Part shown: positions 51,753 to 58,375 of the stretch, in pieces | Numbering within the stretch: position 1 is the first letter of the stretch | Layout: each line of letters opens with the position of its first letter | Source: Argonema galeatum A003/A1 | GTDB taxonomy: Bacteria > Cyanobacteriota > Cyanobacteriia > Cyanobacteriales > Aerosakkonemataceae | Direction of reading: 5' to 3' | DNA: 58,375 nt | Assembly (NCBI RefSeq): GCF_023333595.1 | Contig: NZ_JAIQZM010000039.1 | Location: 1-58,375, forward strand | Translations under genes and position numbers: made by a program | The notes under the pieces: generated by a model | The model's input: only the letters and a program-made list of their open reading frames with translations | Told to the model about the DNA's origin: nothing | Databases searched by the model: none

Positions 51753-52316
51753 ATGAACGAACTAACCTTAGAGTGGCAAGAGGCAGGTCATCTGAGAAAG
51801 CAGATGATTCGCGATCGACAGCTAAGTAAAAATGCCGGAACCGTTCGGCTGGGGCGCGATGCCCTTCGCTGCGATATTGTGCTGACGCATCCGACAGTCT
51901 CTGGGCTGCACGTCGAAATATTCTTTAATCAAGAGCAACAACAATTTTACCTGCGAAATCTGCGAGAAAGTAATCCTCCGTGGGTGAATGGCAAGCAACT
52001 TACCGTTGGTGAGACAACTTTAAGCCAAGGTAGCATCTTTCATCTGGGAGAAACAGAAATCAAAGTTAGTGGGGTAATTCTAGCTGGTAGCAGCGTTCCC
52101 CCAACGATTTTGGTTTCGCCTTTGGCACCGTGGAAAGTAAGTCAGCCATCTGGGGCTACTGTAGCAAATCAAACTTACGGTTTGCGATGTCCCAATTCTA
52201 AATGCGATCGCATTTCACCTTACGAACGGTTAGATTTAGGATGTCCTTGGTGTGGCACCTCCCTAACGGCAGCAGCAAGTGTTTTAATGACTCCCAGCGG
52301 GAATCAACCGTTATGA
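51753..52316 (+). CDS. FHA-domain protein with zinc ribbon
   Basis: The 187-residue protein has an FHA phosphothreonine-binding domain at residues ~25-115: VRLGRDALRCDIVLTHPTVSGLHVEI (Arg and Ser-x-x-His ligands) and NGKQLTVGETTLSQGSIFHLGE. A linker follows, and a C-terminal zinc ribbon (CPNSKCDRISPYERLDLGCPWCG). FHA proteins read out Ser/Thr kinase signals. It overlaps the next FHA gene by 4 bp. A GCAGGGCG stretch precedes the ATG. Confidence 0.85.
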   Translation: MNELTLEWQEAGHLRKQMIRDRQLSKNAGTVRLGRDALRCDIVLTHPTVSGLHVEIFFNQEQQQFYLRNLRESNPPWVNGKQLTVGETTLSQGSIFHLGETEIKVSGVILAGSSVPPTILVSPLAPWKVSQPSGATVANQTYGLRCPNSKCDRISPYERLDLGCPWCGTSLTAAASVLMTPSGNQPL

Positions 52317-54265
52317 ATCCGCAACCCCTGCAAATTCGGCTTAGCTGGTCAGATCCAGCCACAGGAGAACGGCGAGAACCCATCTTAGCTGTCCCTATTG
52401 CCCTGGGACGCGAGTTTGCCCAAATGCCAGATGAACTCAGGGGAATGCGCGTTTCCCGGATACTGCTCAATAGTGCCGAAGTCTCTCGCTATCATGTCTC
52501 GATCGATGAAGATAGCGGCAGTTTGGTAGGAATTGACCAAAACAGTCAAAACGGCACTTTTGTCAACGGTCAGCGTCAGGCGCGGAGTTTACTGGCGAAT
52601 GGCGATACCCTGCAAATTGGCCCCTACCAAATTACGATTTCCTTCCTCGCCAGTCCATCCATATCCACCATCAATTTTCACCCAGACACAGATTTACCCG
52701 ACCCCCGTCTGGTGGCGACGCCAAGTAGCGATAATTTTCCCCCACTGGTGTTTGGGCAATCTCAAGTAGCTTTGCAAGACCTTCACGCAACGGGTTTGCC
52801 AGTTGAAGAAGTTGACTATGCTGCTATTGGTGCAGGATTAGGTAGCTTTGTTTGGGTCGATATGTTGAGAATTTCCGGGGTAAAAATCGATCGCATAGCG
52901 GCTTTGGGAATGGAAGAAAAGCCGTATGCGCGTTACAAGCGTCTGTGCATGAATTCTCAGATTCCCTTACACGAAAGGTTGCGATCGAATTCCGATTCTT
53001 GTCCCGATAATATTTGGGGTTGGCCCAGCTATGCTTGGCGAGAAGTTTGGCACGATTTACTCAAAGGGAAAGTCAGCGATGCTTTGGGGTATTTGTGGCA
53101 AGTATTTGCAGAACCAGATTTTGCCCAAACTTACACGCCTCGTTCTGGAAATGTGTTCGATGCGATCGATCGCGAGTCGAAACGAATTGGTTGGGAGCAA
53201 ATTTTTCGCTACGGTAGCGTGCGGGCAATTCGCAAAACATCTGACGGACGGTATGTTCTAGCCTATTCTCGCCGTCGTTCCAGCACAGCTAGTCCCGATC
53301 GCGCTTTCTTAATCGCGCCATATCTCCAGCTTGCCACAGGCTACCCAGCGATTCAATTTCTGCCCGATTTAAAAGCATATCGGGAAAAAACAGGCGATTT
53401 TGAATCAGTGGTGAATGCCTACGAACAGCACGATCGCGTTTATCAACATTTAGAACAGCATGGCGGTACAGTATTGATTCGCGGTCGAGGAATTGTCGCT
53501 TCGCGAATTGTACAGCGGATTTATGAGGCACGCCAGAAGAACAAACAGATATCTTTGTTGCACTTAATGCGATCGGCCAAACCCCAAGGTAACAAATTCG
53601 GTTCCTCTCAACGCCAAGTGGAAAATCACTACGAATTTCAACCATTTAACTGGCCGAAAGCTTGTTGGGGTGGCGAACTGCGAGAAATGCTCGAAAAAGC
53701 TGACCCTGAAGGGCGCAAGCGCTTGCTAGCACATTGGGGCGGTACAACTACAGCCGATCGCCGCGATTGGAAACGAATTGTGCAGCAAGGGGTCAATGAA
53801 GGCTGGTATCAAATTACCTTTGGCGAAGTAGAAAAAGTCGAACGCGACGACACCCAAAACCGTACAGTTACTTACATTCAAGAAAAAGGATTAAAAGGGC
53901 AAATTCGACTAGAAGCTGACTTTATTATCGATGCCACCGGACTCGATGCCCACGTAACAGCAAGTCCTCTACTTGGCGACATTGTAACTCACTACAACCT
54001 GCCTTTGCACGACAATGGCAGACTTGTCGTTGCCAATGATTTTGAAGTAACAGATATGCGAAATCAACGCGGTCGAATTTATGCCGCTGGAGCCATAACT
54101 TTGGGAGGCCCTTATGCCGCAGTTGATAGTTTTTTAGGATTGCAATATGCAGCACTTTGTGCAGTTGATAGTTTAGCAGCAGTACAAGCACCAGGATTGA
54201 AGCGATTAAATGCGTTGAGTTCCATAAGGCAATGGTTGAAGTGGGCGACGAATAAATCTCCCTAA
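52313..54265 (+). CDS. FHA domain fused to a flavoprotein-like oxidoreductase
   Basis: The product is 650 residues from ATG 52313 (MNPQPLQIRLSWSDPATGER; overlap ATGA; an earlier in-frame start at 52202 lies inside the previous gene). Residues ~25-120 are an FHA domain (LGREF, VSRYHVSI, SQNGTFVNGQ). From ~165 a Rossmann dinucleotide motif (YAAIGAGLGSFVWVDML) begins, a second nucleotide-binding-like strand-loop-helix occurs at ~385 (VLIRGRGIVASRIVQRIY), and FAD-type C-terminal signatures close it (DFIIDATGLDA, GRIYAAGAITLGGPYAAVDSFLG). The architecture suggests a phospho-regulated flavin or NAD(P)-dependent enzyme. The substrate is unknown. Confidence 0.78.
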   Translation: MNPQPLQIRLSWSDPATGERREPILAVPIALGREFAQMPDELRGMRVSRILLNSAEVSRYHVSIDEDSGSLVGIDQNSQNGTFVNGQRQARSLLANGDTLQIGPYQITISFLASPSISTINFHPDTDLPDPRLVATPSSDNFPPLVFGQSQVALQDLHATGLPVEEVDYAAIGAGLGSFVWVDMLRISGVKIDRIAALGMEEKPYARYKRLCMNSQIPLHERLRSNSDSCPDNIWGWPSYAWREVWHDLLKGKVSDALGYLWQVFAEPDFAQTYTPRSGNVFDAIDRESKRIGWEQIFRYGSVRAIRKTSDGRYVLAYSRRRSSTASPDRAFLIAPYLQLATGYPAIQFLPDLKAYREKTGDFESVVNAYEQHDRVYQHLEQHGGTVLIRGRGIVASRIVQRIYEARQKNKQISLLHLMRSAKPQGNKFGSSQRQVENHYEFQPFNWPKACWGGELREMLEKADPEGRKRLLAHWGGTTTADRRDWKRIVQQGVNEGWYQITFGEVEKVERDDTQNRTVTYIQEKGLKGQIRLEADFIIDATGLDAHVTASPLLGDIVTHYNLPLHDNGRLVVANDFEVTDMRNQRGRIYAAGAITLGGPYAAVDSFLGLQYAALCAVDSLAAVQAPGLKRLNALSSIRQWLKWATNKSP

Positions 54266-54972
54266 TTATACTGTTCACGGTCATAGAGCGAGCTTTTTTA
54301 ACCCAGTAGTAGGGGCTCCGCATGACCGTATTAATTTGTTGGTTGAACCCAAAGATATTTGCCGGAATGCTTCGCCCCTACAAATCAAAAAGAACAGTTT
54401 CTGCCCGTGCGGAGTATACCTGTAATCCCTGAAAATACCAGGGCTACCATTAGCTTGTGACTCAGGAATACGAAGATTGATGCCCTTCGCTGTCAACTTC
54501 CTTAAGATAGAGTTAATTCAGTATTTCCCCAGAGCAATTGTTTTAATTTCATATACTTCTCAGTAAATACACGGGCTTTAGCCTGCTGTTGAATAGCGGA
54601 CAATCTTTTCGTCGCATTGGGTTCGTCCTTTGTTCTGCTGGTGACGCAGGAACGCCGAAACGCTAGGAACTTTCAGCTTATTTGCGCGTCGGTCATTTTT
54701 GTGCCATTCCAGCATCATAGCCCAATGCCCTGGTTCTACACCTCACAGCCAAGGTGAAATTAGGATGCCCATAAACTCGATATCAGTAGAGATACTGGCA
54801 ATTTAAGGCTTCTTTATGAAAACTTTAAAGTTTTCTCCTTGTTCTTTACCAATACTTGACCTCATAAGCGAAGACTTTCAGGCATTATTAATTTAACTCA
54901 GCTAAAAGCAAGGTTAAAGCTGAACCAAACAACGGATGGGTGTTTTGCACTGAGAGATTGGGAGAACTTCAA
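54266..54972. other. Long gene-free stretch
   Basis: Bases 54310-54383 contain the GTAGGGGCTCCGCATG / GGAATGCTTCGCCCCTAC inverted repeat. From 54590 to 54780 the minus strand is open for about 55 codons (MMLEWHKNDRRANKLKVPSV...), with no family recognised. Closer to the next gene lies an 18-bp palindrome at 54818-54835 and a 26-codon ATG frame (54816-54896) without a ribosome site. Confidence 0.45.
54818..54835. promoter_or_regulatory. 18-bp perfect palindrome, possible operator
   Basis: GAAAACTTTAAAGTTTTC is a perfect dyad with no spacer, ~140 bp upstream of the start at 54973. It is unlike the other repeats in this window, which makes a protein-binding site possible. No further evidence. 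Confidence 0.3.
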
Positions 54973-55281
54973 ATGCTTGGATTAAAAAATCTAGAAAAAG
55001 TCTTACCGGCAATTAGACGCTACAAGTGCAAAGAAGCTGAAATGGGCAACAGCTATCTCGTAGAGGATTTGACCATCAGGCGCGTAGCCAGCCACTTCGG
55101 GATTGGCTGTGTTGCTGACCCAGAAGAGGCATCCATGATGTCTAAACTAATGGGATTACCAGTTGTCGCCCATTCTGTTTGGGTTAGAAGTCTTGATAAG
55201 CTGGAAGTGGGAAAAATTTACGAAGGTCATTTGCAAAGTAACCATCACTACGAATTGCCTCAACTAAAGCTGCAAAATTAA
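54973..55281 (+). CDS. Small conserved cyanobacterial protein, 102 aa
   Basis: ATG 54973 (MLGLKNLEKVLPAIRRYKC) is preceded by GGGAG at a good distance; a GTG at 54940 would add 11 residues. The protein is soluble, alpha/beta, with EMGNSYLVEDLTIRRVASHFGIGC and MSKLMGLPVVAHSVWVRSLDKLEVGKIYEGHL. No catalytic motif or membrane segment. I do not recognise the family. It stands alone between long spacers. Confidence 0.65.
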   Translation: MLGLKNLEKVLPAIRRYKCKEAEMGNSYLVEDLTIRRVASHFGIGCVADPEEASMMSKLMGLPVVAHSVWVRSLDKLEVGKIYEGHLQSNHHYELPQLKLQN

Positions 55282-55351
55282 TGCAGCAGAGGAATTAAAA
55301 TTTTATCGGGAAATCCGGTAAGCGTAAAACTTAGTCCCTTTAGGGCTGAGA

Positions 55352-55789
55352 GTGTCAATAATGACTCCTACACTATTTGGTCGTTGGCAAACCCGTTTAT
55401 TACTGCTTGGCACTGTGGGCGTGCTGATAACTTTGCCCTTGGCGCTGGGCATTATTGGGCCTGGTGCAAACTCTGTTTATTTTTGGGTTTTGGGATATAT
55501 CGCCGTCTTTGGTTTGGGTTGGGATATTCTTTATGATTATTTCCAGAAGTTCCGCTGGGATAGAGATTGGCCGGGACTTTTTCAACTATTTGCTGGTATT
55601 TGGGAAGCTATATTTTTAATTTTAATTGTCAAAGTTCTATCATTGCCTTTGCCGGGAGTGCAAAACTTGGATATTGGCTGGTTTGTTCGGCACTACAGTT
55701 TGGTGTGGCTGAGTGTCTATATGGTGTCCCAAACACTGATGCGGATTTTATTTCCCCGTTGGCGTTTTCGGGGTGGACAATGGTTGTAA
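55352..55789 (+). CDS. Conserved membrane protein, 145 aa
   Basis: The start is GTG 55352 or ATG 55361 (MTPTLFGRWQTRLLLLGTVG). Four predicted helices follow (LLLLGTVGVLITLPLALGII, VYFWVLGYIAVFGLGWDILY, LFAGIWEAIFLILIVKVLSL, LVWLSVYMVSQTLMRIL). The conserved-looking loop YDYFQKFRWDRDWPG and the C-terminal RWRFRGGQWL are rich in aromatic and basic residues. It looks like a cyanobacterial membrane protein of unknown function. Confidence 0.7.
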   Translation: MSIMTPTLFGRWQTRLLLLGTVGVLITLPLALGIIGPGANSVYFWVLGYIAVFGLGWDILYDYFQKFRWDRDWPGLFQLFAGIWEAIFLILIVKVLSLPLPGVQNLDIGWFVRHYSLVWLSVYMVSQTLMRILFPRWRFRGGQWL

Positions 55790-55805
55790 GGATTTTAGAT
55801 TGAGT

Positions 55806-55925
55806 TAGGACTTACGTAAAAACCAAGAATTTGCCCCCCCCTTGCCTAGCCCCCCAAATCTGGGGCCCAAGAGTCCTGTTCCCCCCAGATTTGGGGGGTT
55901 AGGGGGGAGAAAAGCGTAAGTCCTA
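55806..55925. repeat. Composite palindrome with TAGGACTTACG ends
   Basis: TAGGACTTACG (55806-55816) and CGTAAGTCCTA (55915-55925) are exact inverted ends. Inside, CTAGCCCCCCAAATCTGGGG and CCCCAGATTTGGGGGGTTAG form the inner inverted pair. Same two-layer design as the elements at 30087, 32497, 37397, 45229 and 50041. Confidence 0.9.
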
Positions 55926-56070
55926 TGAGTATATAGGCGATCGCAGTTCGCCGGGATACCGATGAGTGCGTACCTTGGGGGTAAACTGAGGGCAGGGTTT
56001 TAGACTACAGCTCAGATCTGGTGTCAGCAGGCTCGTTGTAACATACCCAATAGCGGCCTTTGAGGAAACT

Positions 56071-58278
56071 ATGCACACAGTCATCCTAGTCCTGATTGAA
56101 GTTTTGATTGTCATTGGACTTTCCCGGCTTGTAGGTTTGGGATTTCGCTGGCTCAAGCAACCCTTGGTGATCGGCGAAATCGTGGCTGGGATTATGCTGG
56201 GGCCTTCTTTGCTGGGTTTAGTTGCTCCAGGTTTAGCTGCCACTTTGTTTCCAGTAGAAGCCGTTCCCTTCCTGAATGTGCTGTCCCAGGTGGGGCTGAT
56301 CTTTTTCATGTTTCTGATCGGCCTAGAACTAGACCCAAAATATCTCAAAGGCAATTTGGATATAGCAATTTTGACTTCCAACGTCAGTATTTTGGTGCCC
56401 TTTTCTTTGGCAACGCTGCTAGCTTTGGTGCTTTATCCCCTACTTTCTAATGCCAGCGTCTCTTTTACCGCCTTTGCCCTGTTTTTGGGCGCGGCGATGT
56501 CGATTACGGCTTTTCCGGTACTGGCGAGGATTATTACGGAAAACAACTTGCAAGGGACGCGCTTGGGGACTTTGGCGCTGACTTGTGCGGCGGTGGATGA
56601 TGTGACGGCTTGGTGCTTGTTGGCGCTAGCGATCGCAGTTACTCGCACCAACAGCATGACTGGCGCTATTCCCACCATTATCGGGTCTCTGCTTTACATC
56701 GTATTCATGCTAACGGTAGGACGTTGGTTCTTGCAAAGAGTTGCTACCCATTACGAACGCACCGGACGCCTCAGCCAGTTTCTTTTGGCTTGGATTTACA
56801 TGGGAGTTGTTGCTTCCGCCCTAATCACCGAAACGATCGGCATTCACCTAATCTTTGGGGCATTTTTACTGGGAGCGGTAATGCCTAAAAATGCCGGATT
56901 GGTGAGAGAAATAGCTGAAAAAACAGAAGACTTTGTACTCATATTTCTATTACCAGTCTTTTTTGCATATAGCGGTCTGCGAACAGAAATAGGCTTGCTC
57001 AACAGTCCCGAATTGTGGTTACTTTGCTTAGCTGTTTTGGGAGTGGCAATTATTGGTAAGTACGTTGGCACCTATGTAGCGGCGCGAGTTTGCGGTATTG
57101 ATAACCGAGAAGCTTCTGCACTCGGTTGGTTGATGAATACTCGCGGGCTGACCGAGCTAATTGTGCTAAACATCGGTCTAGAACTGAAAGTAATCTCGCC
57201 TTTGTTGTTCACCATGTTGGTGATTATGGCACTGGTGACAACGTTTATGACTTCGCCTTTGTTGGAGTGGACTTATCCGAAAAAGCTGATTCGGTTGGAT
57301 ATGGTAGAGTCAGAAGCAGATGTAGAAACTGGTTTAGGTGCGGTTCAACCAACTTATCGAATTTTGGTGCCAGTTGCTAATCCCAGTACGCAGAAAGGGT
57401 TGCTGCAACTGGCAGTTGCGATCGCAGACACTAAGTTGCAACCCGCCGTCGTTCATCCCCTCAGCTTGATCGAACTGGAAGAAGACTATTTATTTCAAAG
57501 CACCCCAGCTGAAGCAGAGAGGTTGATCCAAAAGCGTCGCGATCGCTTGGAAGAACTAATTCAAAGCCTGGAACCCCCAGAAACCCGTCAACTCGTGCAT
57601 CCAATTGTCCGCATCTCCAACAATGTCTCACGGGAGACGGCAGAGATTGCTCGACTCGACCAAACCGATTTGATTCTGGTAGGATGGCACCGTCCAGCTT
57701 TTAGCACTAACCGACTGGGAGGACGAGTCGGGCAAATTCTCAGCACCTCCCCCGTAGATGTGGCAGTATTTGTGGATGGAGGACGAGAACGGCTGGAAAA
57801 TTTGTTAGTGCCATATTCTGCCAACGTCCACGATGATTTAGCGCTGGAAATCGCTTTAAGACTACTTTTCAATCTCGATCGCCGTCACCTCACTATTCTG
57901 CGGGTTGGACAAGATAGTTCGATCAAAATGGATTTCACTTACGAATTTCGCGCAGTGATGGAGCAATTACCGAATCAGGTACGCGATCGCATCGATATCC
58001 AACTTATCGAAGCACCCAATCCAATCCAAACTGTTGTAGCAGCGTCGCAAAACGTCGATCTCACCATTGCAGGCACCAGTCGCGCCTGGGGAATTGAGCG
58101 TCAAACCTTGGGGGGGTACACTGATGTACTGGCGGTTGAGTGCCACTCGTCTCTCCTGATTACCAGGCGCTACAGTCAGGTTACCTCTCACCTCGCCTCC
58201 GTACTGGGAACAAAAAATAGCGAAGTAACAGAACAACAGAACAAAGTCGCAGGCGAACAGCAAATTCCTAATCCGTAA
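56071..58278 (+). CDS. CPA2-type cation:proton antiporter with USP-like C-terminal region
   Basis: The 735-residue protein has 12-13 helices over residues ~1-410 in the Na+/H+ exchanger fold of the CPA2 (KefB/NapA-like) group. Early motif LKQPLVIGEIVAGIMLGPS, FLIGLELDP and the ion-site segment TCAAVDDVTAWCLL (paired Asp) are visible. The C-terminal ~300 residues contain two USP-like nucleotide-binding modules (ILVPVANPSTQKGLLQLAVAIAD and LLVPYSANVHDDLALEIALR), which usually regulate transport. It likely exchanges Na+ or K+ for H+. The ATG at 56071 (MHTVILVLIEVLIVIGLSR) is the natural start. The 97 bp after it hold no further gene. Confidence 0.88.
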   Translation: MHTVILVLIEVLIVIGLSRLVGLGFRWLKQPLVIGEIVAGIMLGPSLLGLVAPGLAATLFPVEAVPFLNVLSQVGLIFFMFLIGLELDPKYLKGNLDIAILTSNVSILVPFSLATLLALVLYPLLSNASVSFTAFALFLGAAMSITAFPVLARIITENNLQGTRLGTLALTCAAVDDVTAWCLLALAIAVTRTNSMTGAIPTIIGSLLYIVFMLTVGRWFLQRVATHYERTGRLSQFLLAWIYMGVVASALITETIGIHLIFGAFLLGAVMPKNAGLVREIAEKTEDFVLIFLLPVFFAYSGLRTEIGLLNSPELWLLCLAVLGVAIIGKYVGTYVAARVCGIDNREASALGWLMNTRGLTELIVLNIGLELKVISPLLFTMLVIMALVTTFMTSPLLEWTYPKKLIRLDMVESEADVETGLGAVQPTYRILVPVANPSTQKGLLQLAVAIADTKLQPAVVHPLSLIELEEDYLFQSTPAEAERLIQKRRDRLEELIQSLEPPETRQLVHPIVRISNNVSRETAEIARLDQTDLILVGWHRPAFSTNRLGGRVGQILSTSPVDVAVFVDGGRERLENLLVPYSANVHDDLALEIALRLLFNLDRRHLTILRVGQDSSIKMDFTYEFRAVMEQLPNQVRDRIDIQLIEAPNPIQTVVAASQNVDLTIAGTSRAWGIERQTLGGYTDVLAVECHSSLLITRRYSQVTSHLASVLGTKNSEVTEQQNKVAGEQQIPNP

Positions 58279-58375
58279 ATCTAAAATCTAAAATCCAGGT
58301 AAACTACCCACCGAATCGTCGGAGTACCGACTCTAGCGGGGGCTTTTGTGCGATTCGTTGCGATGTGAATCACGG

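Noticed and set aside
54590..54780. Minus-strand 50-60 codon frame beginning MMLEWHKNDRR
   Set aside because: Composition is protein-like, but there is no family resemblance, no ribosome site, and it ends in a repeat-rich spacer; too weak to call.
1..58375. HIP1 octamers (GCGATCGC) as candidate regulatory sites
   Set aside because: They are spread through coding and non-coding DNA at the density normal for cyanobacteria and serve here only as a taxonomic hint.
1..58375. tRNA, rRNA and known riboswitches
   Set aside because: Read-through of the spacers showed no cloverleaf with a T-arm consensus, no rRNA segment and no riboswitch core that I could recognise; GATCCCCC-type strings near 30120-30237 belong to palindromic repeats.

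Overview
The window looks like chromosomal DNA from a cyanobacterium, probably filamentous (Oscillatoria/Kamptonema/Microcoleus-like). This rests on the dense scatter of the HIP1 octamer GCGATCGC, on cyanobacterial families (photosystem II S4-domain protein, CSP41-type epimerase, GuaB3, four-Cys Ser/Thr kinase, TPM-domain protein, SPFH pair) and on the very high load of short palindromic repeats. The genus is inference. No rRNA, tRNA or CRISPR array was recognised.

Layout. (1) 1-7.3 kb is a decayed secretion island. It holds a C39-peptidase ABC exporter cut off before its ATPase domain at a small inverted-repeat element, a 5'-truncated two-partner-secretion exoprotein, an intact 43-residue double-glycine leader peptide that matches the C39 cleavage consensus, and a HlyD-type adaptor with one in-frame TAA. 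(2) 7.4-16.3 kb carries a LOG-family protein, trxA, guaB3, a missed 57-residue membrane protein, an NB-ARC/TPR protein, a Uma2 nuclease and an actP-type symporter with its DUF485 partner. (3) 16.5-18.3 kb is an IS605-type remnant: intact TnpB beside a fossil TnpA. (4) 18.3-25.8 kb has a VOC protein, mutS2 interrupted in frame by ten 8-bp repeats, pgsA, a PD-(D/E)XK-like protein, a chain of three tiny overlapping ORFs leading into a CSP41 homologue, and surE. (5) 26-37.3 kb has a NACHT/HEAT protein, a uracil-DNA glycosylase next to a small protein with an SSB-like acidic tail, cysC, the PSII S4 protein, serA and prmA. (6) 37.5-46.1 kb has a metal-hydrolase-like membrane protein, two tandem SPFH/prohibitin genes, a TPM protein with a poly-Gly tail, an adjacent pair made of an HTH/NB-ARC protein and a receptor-like kinase with an extracytoplasmic ligand-binding domain, and endonuclease V. 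(7) 46.4-58.4 kb has a histidine kinase, two ModA-like lipoproteins, a second TnpB, two overlapping FHA-domain genes (one fused to a flavoprotein-like region), two small conserved proteins and a CPA2-type antiporter with a USP-like tail.

Two themes stand out. First, the intergenic space is filled with composite palindromes: outer inverted ends of several sequence types enclosing exchangeable inner hairpins. Similar low-complexity repeats have entered reading frames without breaking them (mutS2, NB-ARC/TPR, NACHT, TPS exoprotein, kinase C-terminus). Second, several STAND-type NTPases and one receptor-like kinase suggest signalling or defence capacity. The best candidates for something undescribed are the orphan double-glycine peptide, the kinase/NB-ARC pair, the SSB-tail mimic beside the glycosylase, and the potentially phase-variable mutS2.
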